NCBI GenBank assembly: GCA_000016765.1
Contig: CP000699.1
Span: 3,311,001-3,375,000, forward strand
DNA: 64,000 nt
Origin: Rhizorhabdus wittichii RW1
Lineage (GTDB): Bacteria; Pseudomonadota; Alphaproteobacteria; Sphingomonadales; Sphingomonadaceae
Direction of reading: 5' to 3'
Below the pieces are notes generated by a model, which made no database searches, was not told where the DNA came from, and saw nothing but the letters and a program-made list of their open reading frames with translations. This document shows positions 53,658 through 62,232 of the stretch, one piece after another; within the stretch, counting starts at the first letter, position 1, and every line of letters begins with the position of its first letter. A program made the position numbers and the translations under genes.

Positions 53658-55115
53658 ATGGTGGATCGCCACGCCTATCCAGCGCCACGCTTGTTCATCG
53701 ATGGGGAGTGGATCGACGCCGGCGATCGCGACACCCTGCCGATCGCGAACCCGGCGACCGGGGAAGCGATCGGACGCTTGCCGGTCGCGACGCGCGCCGA
53801 TCTCGATCGCGCGCTCGACGCCGCGCGGCGGGGCTTTGTGGTCTGGCGCGCCAAGACCGCGCTGGAGCGCGCGGCGATCCTGCATCGGGCGGCCGGGTTG
53901 TTGCGCGAGCGCGCCGACGAGATCGGCCGGCTTTCGACCATCGAGCAGGGCAAGCTGGTGGGCGAGTCGATCGCCGAGGCGCAGGCGAGCGCCGATATCT
54001 TCGACTGGTTCGCCGAGGATGCGCGCCGCGACTATGGGCGCATCGTGCCGTCGAAGCAGCCGGCCGTCCGGCATTTGGTCGTGCACGAGCCGATCGGTCC
54101 CGCCGCGCTGTTCACGCCCTGGAACTTCCCGGTGACGATCCCGGCACGCAAGCTGGCGGCGGCGCTGGCCGCCGGCTGCTCGGTGGTGATCAAGCCCGCC
54201 GAGGAAACGCCGATGAGCTGCCTGGAACTGGCGCGGGCGCTCGACGACGCCGGATTGCCGAAGGGCGTGCTCAACGTGGTGTTCGGCCTGCCGGCCGAGA
54301 TCTCCGACTATCTGATCCGCTCCCCCGTCATCCGCAAGGTCAGCTTCACCGGCTCGACCGGCGTCGGCAAGCTGCTGGCGGGGATCGCGGCCGAGGTGAT
54401 GAAGCCCACCACCATGGAGCTGGGCGGCCATGCGCCGGTGATCGTGTTCGACGATGTCGACATCGACATGGTGGTCCGCATGACCGCCGCGTCGAAGTTC
54501 CGCAACGCCGGGCAGATCTGCATCGCGCCGACCCGCTTCTACCTGCATGACCGGATCCACGATGCGTTCGTGGCGCGCTTCGCGGAAGCGGCGCGGGCGC
54601 TGACGCTGGGCAACGGGCTCGATCCCGGGACGCGCATGGGGCCGCTCGCCAATCCGCGCCGCGTCGTCGCCATGGAGGCGATGATCGGCGACGCGATCGC
54701 CGGCGGTGCTGCGCTGCGCGCGGGCGGCGCGAAGGGCGACCTCCCCGGTGGCAATTTCTGGGAGGCGACGGTGCTGAGCGACGTGCCGGACAGCGCGCGA
54801 ATCATGAACGAGGAACCGTTCGGGCCGGTGATCGCCACCCAGCGTTTCGAAACGATCGAGGATGTCGCGGAGCGCGCCAATCGCCTGCCCTATGGCCTCG
54901 CCGCCTATGCGTTCACGCGCTCCGCCGCGCAGGCGCACCGGATCGGCGAGATGATCGAGGCCGGCATGGTCGGGGTCAACTTTCCGGTGCTCACCGGGCC
55001 GGAAACGCCGTTCGGTGGCGTCAAGGAAAGCGGCCATGGTTCCGACGGCGGCATCGAGGCGCTGCGCGGCTACCAGGTCACCAAATATATCGCCCAAGGG
55101 TATCTGCCGGGATAA
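53658..55115 (+). CDS. NAD(P)-dependent aldehyde dehydrogenase
   Basis: A 485-residue ALDH. E254 is in ELGGHAPVIVFDDVD and C288 in GQICIAPTRFYLHD; FTPWNFPVTIPARK and NEEPFGPVIATQRF are further family segments. The closest classes are succinate-semialdehyde and other carboxylic semialdehyde dehydrogenases. ATG at 53658 has GGGGAGG six bases before it; the earlier in-frame ATG at 53643 contains that site. It leads an operon with an SDR and a P450, under a promoter that carries both putative operators. It probably oxidises an aldehyde formed by the P450 and SDR or by a ring-cleavage route. Confidence 0.9.
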   Translation: MVDRHAYPAPRLFIDGEWIDAGDRDTLPIANPATGEAIGRLPVATRADLDRALDAARRGFVVWRAKTALERAAILHRAAGLLRERADEIGRLSTIEQGKLVGESIAEAQASADIFDWFAEDARRDYGRIVPSKQPAVRHLVVHEPIGPAALFTPWNFPVTIPARKLAAALAAGCSVVIKPAEETPMSCLELARALDDAGLPKGVLNVVFGLPAEISDYLIRSPVIRKVSFTGSTGVGKLLAGIAAEVMKPTTMELGGHAPVIVFDDVDIDMVVRMTAASKFRNAGQICIAPTRFYLHDRIHDAFVARFAEAARALTLGNGLDPGTRMGPLANPRRVVAMEAMIGDAIAGGAALRAGGAKGDLPGGNFWEATVLSDVPDSARIMNEEPFGPVIATQRFETIEDVAERANRLPYGLAAYAFTRSAAQAHRIGEMIEAGMVGVNFPVLTGPETPFGGVKESGHGSDGGIEALRGYQVTKYIAQGYLPG

Positions 55116-55118
55116 ATC

Positions 55119-55880
55119 ATGGCGCATCTCAACGACAAGGCGGCGATCGTCACCGGTTCCGCATCGGGCATCGGGTTCGATCTCGCCGCCGATCTCGCGC
55201 GGCGCGGCGCGAAGGTGATGCTCTGCGACGTCGCCGATCCGATGGCGGCCGTCGCCCGGCTCCGCGACGAGGGGCTCGACGCCGACGGCATGGTCGCCGA
55301 CGTCGCCGATCCGTCCGCCTTCGCCGGGGTGGTGGCGGGTTGCGTCGACCGCTTCGGACGGCTCGACATCCTCGTCAACAATGCCGGCCTGTTCACGACG
55401 ATCGGCCGCGCGCCGTTCGAGGAACTCGACGTCGACGAATGGCGGCGCGTCCTCGACGTCAACGTCACCGGTCCCTTCCTGTGCAGCCGGGCAGCGCTGC
55501 CGCAGCTGCGCGCGGCGGGCGGGGGACGGATCATCAACATCGGGTCCGCCACCGTCTTCTCGGCGCCGCCGAACATGCTGCACTATGTGGCGAGCAAGGG
55601 CGCGCTGACCGCAATGACGCGGTCGATGGCGCGGGAGGTCGGCAAGGACGGCATCACCGTCAACCTGATCGCGCCCGGCTTCACGATCAGCGCGGGCGTC
55701 CTCGAACATCAGGCGGCGACGCTCGGCGAGCATGGCGCGCGCATGCGCGCTGCCCGGGCGATCGGACGCGACCAGATGCCCCAGGACATCTGCGGCGCGG
55801 TGTCCTTCCTGGCCGGCGACGATGCCGGCTTCATCACCGGCCAGACCCTGGTCGTCGATGGCGGGATCGTGATGCGCTGA
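55119..55880 (+). CDS. Short-chain dehydrogenase/reductase
   Basis: A 253-residue classical SDR. TGSASGIGFDLA is the cofactor motif, NNAG is at about residues 87-90, and the catalytic set is S143, Y156 and K160 (GSATVFSAPPNMLHYVASKG). GQTLVVDGGIVMR is the usual C-terminus. Asp in MLCDVADP after the second strand favours NAD(H). It follows ALDH by 3 bp, so both are made from one transcript, and probably oxidises an alcohol to the aldehyde or ketone that neighbours process. Substrate unknown. Confidence 0.91.
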   Translation: MAHLNDKAAIVTGSASGIGFDLAADLARRGAKVMLCDVADPMAAVARLRDEGLDADGMVADVADPSAFAGVVAGCVDRFGRLDILVNNAGLFTTIGRAPFEELDVDEWRRVLDVNVTGPFLCSRAALPQLRAAGGGRIINIGSATVFSAPPNMLHYVASKGALTAMTRSMAREVGKDGITVNLIAPGFTISAGVLEHQAATLGEHGARMRAARAIGRDQMPQDICGAVSFLAGDDAGFITGQTLVVDGGIVMR

Positions 55881-55914
55881 CCGCCCCACGGCGAACTGAA
55901 CGGAGTGAGAATCC

Positions 55915-57183
55915 ATGAATGGCGCGACACGGACCATCGATAAGCCGGACGTCGAGCGGGCGATCGTCGACCCCGCGACCTATATGGACCGCGCGGCCTA
56001 TGACGCGATCTTCACCGGATTGCGGCGCGACGATCCGATCCGCTGGATCGAGCCGGAAGGCTTCCGTCCGTTCTGGCTGGTGACGCGCAGCGCCGACATC
56101 GTCGACATCGAACGGCGCGCCACGATCTTCCTCAACGGGCCGCGCGCGGTGCTCAAGCCGCTGGCCTTCGAGGAACGGCTCGCGCGGCAGCAGCGCGGAC
56201 ATTCGGAGATCATCAAGTCCATGAACAACATGGACGGCGAGGCGCACCGCGCCAATCGCGCGGTCACCAGCCGGGATTTCCTGCGCCCCAATATCGAGAG
56301 GATGGCCGCCCAGCTCGAGCCGGTCGCCGCCGACTTCGTCCAGCGGCTCGTCGACAAGGCGCCGACATGCGATTTCGCAGCGGACGTGACGATGTGGTAT
56401 CCGCTGCGCGTCATCCTCACCCTGCTCGGGGTCGCGCCGGAGCATGACGCGCGGATTCTCGCGCTGACCCAGCGCATCTTCCTCGATCCGGGCGACGGCG
56501 CCGACCCGGCGGCCGCGCAGGCGGACAAGATGGCGGCGGTGGAAGGATTCTTCGACTTCTTCCGGCCGATCGTCGCCGATCGCCGCGCCAACCCGCGCGA
56601 CGACATCGCGTCCAAGGTCGCCAATGCCCGCATCGACGGCGAGCCGATGGACGAGTTCGAGACGCTCTCCTATTTCCTTACGCTCGCGACCGCGGGGCAT
56701 GACACCACGGCGGCATCGATCGCCGGCGGCCTGCTTGCGCTGATCCGCAATCCCGGCGAGATGGAGAAACTGCGCGGCGATCCCGGGCTTCTCGAAACGG
56801 CCGCGGACGAGATGATCCGCTGGAACGCGCCGGTGAAGCATTTCTTCCGCACCGCGGCCGAGGATTTCGAGATCGGGGGAAAGGCGATCCGTGCCGGCGA
56901 TTCGGTGATGCTCGCCTTCGCATCGGCCTGCCGCGACGAAGACCTGTTCGAGGACCCCTTCGCCTTCCGGGTCGATCGCACGCCCAACCGCCATCTCGCG
57001 CTCGGCAGCGGTCCGCATGCCTGTCTCGGCCAGCATCTGGCGAAGCTCGAGATCCGCCTGTTCTTCAGGCATCTGCTCGACCGGATCGATCATATCGAGC
57101 TGGTCGGCGAGCCCCGGTCCAATCCGAGCAGCTTCATCAGCGGAATCGTCAGCCTGCCGATCCGCTATCGCGTCCGGCGCTGA
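55915..57183 (+). CDS. Cytochrome P450
   Basis: A 422-residue P450 with canonical features: AGHDTT at residues 260-265 of the I helix, ExxR as EMIR, and heme loop LGSGPHACLG with Cys370. PNRHLALG is the normal approach to that loop. The sequence is of the soluble bacterial class and resembles CYP groups that hydroxylate terpenoid or alkyl-aromatic substrates. It is third in the operon after ALDH and SDR, giving a possible hydroxylation, alcohol oxidation and aldehyde oxidation series for an alkyl side chain. No ferredoxin gene is close by. Confidence 0.93.
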   Translation: MNGATRTIDKPDVERAIVDPATYMDRAAYDAIFTGLRRDDPIRWIEPEGFRPFWLVTRSADIVDIERRATIFLNGPRAVLKPLAFEERLARQQRGHSEIIKSMNNMDGEAHRANRAVTSRDFLRPNIERMAAQLEPVAADFVQRLVDKAPTCDFAADVTMWYPLRVILTLLGVAPEHDARILALTQRIFLDPGDGADPAAAQADKMAAVEGFFDFFRPIVADRRANPRDDIASKVANARIDGEPMDEFETLSYFLTLATAGHDTTAASIAGGLLALIRNPGEMEKLRGDPGLLETAADEMIRWNAPVKHFFRTAAEDFEIGGKAIRAGDSVMLAFASACRDEDLFEDPFAFRVDRTPNRHLALGSGPHACLGQHLAKLEIRLFFRHLLDRIDHIELVGEPRSNPSSFISGIVSLPIRYRVRR

Positions 57184-57211
57184 CGGGAATTTCCGCGCGG
57201 TCGTCCCGTCA
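57181..57211. terminator. Convergent hairpin spanning both stop codons
   Basis: TGACGGGA (57181-57188) and TCCCGTCA (57204-57211) form an 8-bp perfect inverted repeat. Each arm contains the stop codon of one of the convergent genes (P450 on plus, RraA-like on minus). No T-run follows, so it is a possible weak bidirectional terminator. Confidence 0.45.
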
Positions 57212-57844
57212 GGCGGCGCGGCCCGCGCCGAAACCGTAGATGTCGATCGTGCGCTCGCCCGCCGCGATGCGCGCGATCTTCGCCGCCTCGTCGGCTTCGC
57301 GCTCCTGCGCCTTGTCGAGCACCGCTGCGACGCTGTCGGTCGGGATCGCGACGACGCCGTCGCGATCGCCGACGATCAGGTCGCCCGGCTCGACGACGAC
57401 GTCGCCGATCCGGATCGGCAGCGCCATCCAGGCCGGCGTCTCGAAACCCTTGATCGTTCCCCGGATGCACGCGCCGTTCGAGAAGACCGGAAAGGCCTGT
57501 TCGGCCAGGTTGGCGGTGTCGCGGACGCCGCCGTCGATCACCAGCCCGCCCAGCCCGCATTGCATCGCGGCGGCGTTGAGGATGTCGCCCCAATAGCCCC
57601 ACTCGATGCCACCGCTGGTGGAGACGACCAGCACGTTGCCGGGCCGTGCGGCATAGAGCGCCCGGTGGAGCCACAGATTGTCGCCCTGCGGCACCTGGAC
57701 GGTGAACGCCGGTCCGGCGAGTCGCATTTCGCTCGCGACCGGCTTGATGCGGGCGGGCAGCGCCCCGATGCGGCCCGCACTTTCGTGAAGCGTCGCCGCC
57801 CCCAGGCGCGCCGCGCGCGTGAGGACCGATCGATCGAACGTCAT
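57209..57844 (-). CDS. RraA-family protein, third copy
   Basis: A 211-residue RraA-fold protein starting MTFDRSVLTRAARLGAATLH. YWGDILNAAAMQCGLGGLVI and DGGVRDTANLAEQAFPVFSN contain the expected Asp and Arg-Asp active-site positions. It may be another hydroxy-oxoacid aldolase or an oxaloacetate decarboxylase. ATG 57844 has GGAG seven bases upstream; in-frame ATGs further up (57913 and others) would extend the protein with a non-conserved leader. It stands alone on the minus strand at the end of the island, and its upstream region has a half-copy of operator A. Confidence 0.82.
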   Translation of the reverse strand: MTFDRSVLTRAARLGAATLHESAGRIGALPARIKPVASEMRLAGPAFTVQVPQGDNLWLHRALYAARPGNVLVVSTSGGIEWGYWGDILNAAAMQCGLGGLVIDGGVRDTANLAEQAFPVFSNGACIRGTIKGFETPAWMALPIRIGDVVVEPGDLIVGDRDGVVAIPTDSVAAVLDKAQEREADEAAKIARIAAGERTIDIYGFGAGRAA

Positions 57845-57926
57845 GGAGGCGCTCCGTAAGCCGCGGTCGAACCCGAAAGCCCGATCATCTTCTTTTTCAG
57901 AACCAGTTGTCATCGCAGGCCGATAA

Positions 57927-57940
57927 TAATCAGACATCAT
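57927..57940 (-). promoter_or_regulatory. Operator A half-site upstream of RraA copy 3
   Basis: TAATCAGACATCAT shares TAATCAGAC with the full operator A, while the second half is diverged. It lies about 83 bp upstream of the ATG at 57844. A weak site or chance similarity. Confidence 0.3.
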
Positions 57941-58295
57941 ACAAAATGGCAATAGACCGCCGTCCATCACCTTCTGGCATCGATCCAAACATTGGATATC
58001 GATGTCGAGCCGCTTGGATCATGCATGCAAATTGGCGATCGTCGTACGGGAAGGCGTGCTTCCCTCGCGATAAGGACGCGCAATGTTCCAGGGTCGCCTG
58101 TTTAAAGTTCCGCAGCGCTCAGCAGACCATGAGAAATCTTGGCCGAAAAGACTGCCACAGCCGCATGGCGGCGACCTGGGGATGGCGCCGACGGGTGTTG
58201 GCGGCGGCTCTGTGGGCAAAGCCTGAAATGGCTGATGGCAAGCGGTCCTTCGTTCATGTTCGACCTATTGCCGACTCCTCCGTCACGGACCGGGG

Positions 58296-58309
58296 ACAGT
58301 CCGGACTGT
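58296..58309. repeat. 14-bp perfect palindrome
   Basis: ACAGTCCGGACTGT is a perfect palindrome in the noncoding region downstream of the GST gene. No second copy was seen in the window; function unknown. Confidence 0.4.
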
Positions 58310-58402
58310 TCGGAAATACGGGTCTTTATCAAACGTCGCCATTGCAGGTCCGAAGGGCGGCGGCATTGGCGGGAGCGACAAGTCCCGAGGCCGGGAAATC
58401 TA

Positions 58403-59212
58403 TCAACCCGGCGATTGCAGGCCTACGGAGCGGAGGACATTCTCCAATCGCCCGCGCGCTCTTGCGCTGGGCGCCGGCACATTTTCCTCGAAGGCGACCA
58501 CCGCCGCCTTGAAGCTGTCCCGCGCCTCGATCTCGAAATACCAGTCGCTGGTGCGCGGATGCGCCGCCAGCGGCCAGTCCATCAGCCGCAAGCGATGAAT
58601 ATTCGTCGCCCATGAAAAGTCGTCGAGAGCGATGTCGTCGCCGGCAAGGAAGCGCGTCTCGCGCAACTGCCGTTCGATCTGGTCGAGCGCGGACGACAGG
58701 ACCCTGGCACAGCCGGTCAGCGCCTCGTCGTCGAACCCCGTCGTGGCGAAGCGATGGAGGAATTCGTGGAAGTCGCGGTTGCGATGCTTCCGGCCGAAGT
58801 CCTCGAGCCTGGCCGCATCCAATATGCGAACCTCCTTCAGCAGAATCTCGTGCGAGATGGTTCGCAGGGCGGACTGGCAGCCGTCGGCCAGGTCGAGCCA
58901 CCTGCGGTCGCGGCTTCTCGACAGGCGGATCGCGGGGAATGCCCCGTCGAGATGCTCGATGATGTCGTTCGAATCGATGATCGTCCGGCCGTCATGGACC
59001 AGGGCCGGGACCAGCCCCTTGGGATGGATCGCCTGATATTCGGGCGTGGCATGCTCGAAGTTGAGGAGGTCGACCGGATGGCTGGTCCAGGCCAGCCCCT
59101 TCTCCTCCAGGACGAGCCTGACGCGCTGGGAACAGTTGGACAGGCCGGCATGCCAGAGATGGAGACCGGCAAGGTCACGGATGTCGTCGCGGGTCGTGGC
59201 GATTTCCGGCAT
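58403..59212 (-). CDS. Glutathione S-transferase-like protein
   Basis: A 269-residue GST-fold protein. LWHAGLSNCSQRVRLVLEEK at residues about 19-38 is the thioredoxin-like active-site segment with Ser-Asn-Cys-Ser; HPKGLVPALVHDG and IDSNDIIEHLDGAFP are the cis-Pro and glutathione gamma-glutamyl contacts. The C-terminal helical domain is long, as in LigF-like and other bacterial GSTs. ATG at 59212 has AGAGGTGGG upstream. It is last in the hydantoinase-SDR-thioesterase operon, 59 bp after the thioesterase. It may open an epoxide, remove a halide or cleave an ether, but no specific reaction can be assigned. Confidence 0.84.
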   Translation of the reverse strand: MPEIATTRDDIRDLAGLHLWHAGLSNCSQRVRLVLEEKGLAWTSHPVDLLNFEHATPEYQAIHPKGLVPALVHDGRTIIDSNDIIEHLDGAFPAIRLSRSRDRRWLDLADGCQSALRTISHEILLKEVRILDAARLEDFGRKHRNRDFHEFLHRFATTGFDDEALTGCARVLSSALDQIERQLRETRFLAGDDIALDDFSWATNIHRLRLMDWPLAAHPRTSDWYFEIEARDSFKAAVVAFEENVPAPSARARGRLENVLRSVGLQSPG

Positions 59213-59271
59213 ATATAGTCCCACCTCTTTCGGAACAGGTCGACGTCCTGGGGTAGCAGTGCGGCGCGACC

Positions 59272-59709
59272 CTATGCTGGGGGCGCCAGTCCGAAGAGCT
59301 GGCCGACACGAGCGGCGATCGCCGGCGGGACCGGCCGGGCCCTGCGCGCGCGCAGGTCGAAACAGACCGTGCGCGCCTCGAGTTCGGCGCAGAGCCGATC
59401 GCCGGCCCGGTCGATCAGCGCGAACCGCGCGGCGATCGAGCTGCGGCCAAGCGCCGAGATCCGTCCGGTGATGCGCAACACCGCCCCCGGGCGCACCTCA
59501 TGCCGATAATCGATCTCGTGCCGCACATCGGCCCAGCCCCAGCCCTCGGCGGCGGCGGCCACCGGATCGTAGCCGAGCGTCGCGAACAACTGGTAGCTGG
59601 CATCGTCGAACATGCCGAGATAGTGGCGCGTGCTGAGATGGCCCATCGCGTCGCACAGCCAGGCATGAGCGACGGCGAAACCGCAATCGATCGCGGCAGG
59701 ATCGGTCAT
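59272..59709 (-). CDS. Hotdog-fold acyl-CoA thioesterase (YbgC/4-HBT type)
   Basis: A 145-residue single hotdog domain. CDAMGHLSTRHYLGMFDDAS contains the Asp-x-x-Gly-His catalytic turn and central helix of this family; VRHEIDYRHEVRPGAVLRI and VCFDLRARRARPVPP are the later strands. The family hydrolyses aromatic or short acyl-CoA thioesters. It starts four bases after the SDR stop, so they are co-transcribed. The presence of a thioesterase suggests that the operon's pathway passes through a CoA thioester. Confidence 0.86.
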   Translation of the reverse strand: MTDPAAIDCGFAVAHAWLCDAMGHLSTRHYLGMFDDASYQLFATLGYDPVAAAAEGWGWADVRHEIDYRHEVRPGAVLRITGRISALGRSSIAARFALIDRAGDRLCAELEARTVCFDLRARRARPVPPAIAARVGQLFGLAPPA

Positions 59710-59713
59710 CCGC

Positions 59714-60466
59714 TCAGCCCTCCCATTCGGCGTTGCCGTCGACGCCGATGATCTGGCCGGTGATGTGGCGGGCCGCGTCGGATGCCAGGAAGAACGCCAT
59801 CTCGCCGATCTCCGCCGGCTGGATCTTGGTGCGCATCGAGATGAAGCCGAGCGCCTCCGCCTCCACCGTCTCGACCGATCGGCCGCTGGCCTCGGCCGCC
59901 CGGGCGATCAGGCCGCGCATCCGTTCGGTGTCCATGAAGCCGGGCCGGATCGCGTTGACGCGGATATTGGCCGGCCCCAGCTCGCGCGCGACATTCCTGG
60001 TCAGCCCTTCGAGCGCCCATTTCGAAGCCACATAGGCCGAACGCCCCGGCAGGCCGGTGACGGTCGAGGCGGTCGAGATGTTGACGATGCACCCGCCGCC
60101 GGCCGCCCGCATCGCCGGGACGACCGCCCGGATCATGTGGAAGGCGCCGTGGACGTTGACCGCGAAGCAGCGCGCCCAATCGTCCGGGTCATTGTCCTCG
60201 ACGCCGCCGATCGGGCCCGCCACGCCCGCATTGTTGACGAGTATGTCGACCGGCCCCGATTGCGCGACCAGCCGTTCGACGGCGGCCGGATCGGCGACGT
60301 CGGCGCGGATCGCGGCGAGGCCCGGCAGCGCCTCCGACGCGCGTTGGAGCGCCGCGTCGTCGACGTCGCAGACCGTCACGCGATCGCCGCGCTGCAGGAA
60401 CAGCCCGGCGATCGCATGGCCGATGCCGGACGCGCCGGCGGTGACGAGGACGTGACGGGCGCTCAT
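59714..60466 (-). CDS. Short-chain dehydrogenase/reductase
   Basis: A 250-residue classical SDR. TAGASGIGHAIA is the cofactor motif, VNNAG is at residues 77-81, Y145 and K149 form YVASK, and the position of the catalytic Ser in NISTASTV is shared by S131 and T132, so Thr may fill the role. VTVCDVDDA after the second strand favours NAD(H). The C-terminus HITGQIIGVDGNAEW is typical. The ATG overlaps the hydantoinase B stop (ATGA). Likely a hydroxyacyl or alcohol dehydrogenase in the same pathway. Confidence 0.9.
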   Translation of the reverse strand: MSARHVLVTAGASGIGHAIAGLFLQRGDRVTVCDVDDAALQRASEALPGLAAIRADVADPAAVERLVAQSGPVDILVNNAGVAGPIGGVEDNDPDDWARCFAVNVHGAFHMIRAVVPAMRAAGGGCIVNISTASTVTGLPGRSAYVASKWALEGLTRNVARELGPANIRVNAIRPGFMDTERMRGLIARAAEASGRSVETVEAEALGFISMRTKIQPAEIGEMAFFLASDAARHITGQIIGVDGNAEWEG

Positions 60467-62232
60467 GCCGCCACCTGCCGGGCGGCCAGCGTCGCCGCCT
60501 CGTCGAGCAGGCCGTCGGCGCCGACGACGACGCCATAGACGGCGCGCGCGCGCGCCGTGGTGATGAGGCCGGCGGCGACGTCGTTCGCCACCAGCTCGGG
60601 CGGGCGACTGGCCGGCAGTCCATAACCGCCGCCGCCGCAGGAAATGGCGAGGATCCGCTGCCCGTCCTCGAGGCGGACCTGCGCGCAGGCGTCGAGCTTC
60701 TCGCGGCTGCCGTCGATCCGGATGAGATATTGGTCGGCGCCGCCGCCCGCGCCGCCGCCGCGCACGCCGATCGGCGCGTTGATATGCCCGTCGGACAGAT
60801 AGCCGATGTCGATCGCGCCGCCGACCGGCCCGAACTCGACGATCGTCGACGGCGCGCCGGTGGTGCGGCCCGCGCCCTCGCTGTCGGCCACGAAGGCGCG
60901 GCCATGGACCATGATCGGCTGGTAGAGTTCGGCGAGCTCGACGCCGTCGACGCAGCACAGTCCGGCATTGCCGACATGGCCGATCGTCCACCAGGCGTCG
61001 CTCGACGGGCTCGCGGCGCCGCCGCTCATCGCCAGGAACACCTGGTTGACGAACGCCTTGCCGTTGCGCGGATCGATGCCGGAGATGACGCCGGCCGACG
61101 GGGCGATGACCGATCCCACCTCCGCCATGCCGATCCCTTCGCCCAGGCCGGCGAGCGCGGTCTGCACGCTGTTGGCCACCCGGTCGGCGATGTTGGTGGT
61201 GGCGGCCGAGCAGGAGAAGGGATGGACCGGGATGCCGGCGATGCAGCCCTCGCGCAGCTTCACCTCGATCCGGCGAAACGAGCCGGCGTTCTTCGGGACG
61301 CTGTGATCGATGCTGTTGAAGACGCCGATCATCGCCGCGGTGCGCGCGCAGGCCTCGGAGAGGTTCATGCCGCAGGGCAGGCAATCCGGATTGTCGCGCA
61401 GGTCGACCGCGACGCGGCCCGCCTCGGGATCGACGGTTACCTCCGCCTGGATGCGCAGGCCCTCGGCGGGGAGGCCGGGAAAGGGATCGTGCGTGCTGAA
61501 GCCCGTCACCACGCCCCTGGGCAGCGCGGCCAGCACCTCGGCCATCCGCGCCTCCGAATAGTCGAACCATTGGTCGGCGAACTGGTCGAGCCGGTCCCAG
61601 CCGATCTCGCGGGCCAGTTCGGTCAGCGCCTTCTCGCCGATGCGGACGGCGCCGACGGTGGAGAGATAGTCGCCCCGCCACTGGTGCGGAACGCGGATGC
61701 GGGTTTCGCACATGCGGATGATGTCGGCGATGTCGCGCCCGTCGCGCTGCACCTGCACGGCCGGGAAGATCAGCGCGCCCTCATGATAGACGTCGCGCGC
61801 GTCGGCCATGTAGGTGGTGGGCTGCGAGTTGCCGATATCGGCCTGGTGCGCCTTGGCGAGCACGGTGAAGCGGTGGACGCCCTGCTCATCCATCACCGGC
61901 GCGATGATGCTCAGGTCGGCGGGGTGCGAGCAGCCATGATAGGGCGAATTGTGCAGGAAGGCGTCGCCCGCCCGCATGTCGGGATGGAAGTGCGCGACCG
62001 ATCGCGCCATCAGGTCCGGCCCCGACAGGACGTGGATGGGCAGGCTGTCGGCGGCGGTCAGCAGCTCGCCGTCGCGGGTCAGCAGGCAGCAGGAGAAGTC
62101 GCGCGCGCGGTTCAGCACGCCGGACCGGCCGGTGCGGAGCAGCGTGTTCGACATCTTGCGCACGATGCCGTCGAGCCGGCTGCGCAGGACCGCCATCGCC
62201 GCGCCGTTGAAAGGGGTGGTGCCGGACATCAT
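60463..62232 (-). CDS. Hydantoinase B/oxoprolinase-family protein (HyuB-like)
   Basis: A 589-residue protein with HyuB signatures: RSRLDGIVRKMSNTLLRTGR, DFSCCLLTRDGELL, NSPYHGCSHPADLSIIAPVM, HQADIGNSQPTTY and DLRDNPDC. It is the beta partner of an ATP-dependent amidohydrolase or carboxylase; the same two-subunit architecture is used by N-methylhydantoinase, 5-oxoprolinase and acetone or acetophenone carboxylases. It begins at the ATG at 62232, sharing bases with the stop of the A subunit. Which reaction it runs cannot be decided from the sequence; the SDR and thioesterase neighbours argue against plain hydantoin use. Confidence 0.9.
   Translation of the reverse strand: MMSGTTPFNGAAMAVLRSRLDGIVRKMSNTLLRTGRSGVLNRARDFSCCLLTRDGELLTAADSLPIHVLSGPDLMARSVAHFHPDMRAGDAFLHNSPYHGCSHPADLSIIAPVMDEQGVHRFTVLAKAHQADIGNSQPTTYMADARDVYHEGALIFPAVQVQRDGRDIADIIRMCETRIRVPHQWRGDYLSTVGAVRIGEKALTELAREIGWDRLDQFADQWFDYSEARMAEVLAALPRGVVTGFSTHDPFPGLPAEGLRIQAEVTVDPEAGRVAVDLRDNPDCLPCGMNLSEACARTAAMIGVFNSIDHSVPKNAGSFRRIEVKLREGCIAGIPVHPFSCSAATTNIADRVANSVQTALAGLGEGIGMAEVGSVIAPSAGVISGIDPRNGKAFVNQVFLAMSGGAASPSSDAWWTIGHVGNAGLCCVDGVELAELYQPIMVHGRAFVADSEGAGRTTGAPSTIVEFGPVGGAIDIGYLSDGHINAPIGVRGGGAGGGADQYLIRIDGSREKLDACAQVRLEDGQRILAISCGGGGYGLPASRPPELVANDVAAGLITTARARAVYGVVVGADGLLDEAATLAARQVAA

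Larger units (their letters stand above)
57845..58402. other. Intergenic region at the island edge
   Basis: No gene is supported in these 558 bp. The part near 57923-57945 has an operator A-like half-site, and a 14-bp palindrome lies at 58296. Between 58100 and 58330 the minus strand is open but its translation is rich in Arg, Ser and Pro without recognisable motifs. The abrupt change in gene content on either side suggests an island boundary. Confidence 0.5.

Noticed and set aside
57829-57842. TCGATCGAA, similar to operator B, near the RraA start
   Set aside because: It is inside the coding sequence and only the common GATCG core matches; this core is frequent in this GC-rich DNA.
57907-58512. 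A 201-codon plus-strand open frame at the island edge
   Set aside because: No ribosome site, Arg/Pro/Ser-rich composition and overlap with the GST gene.
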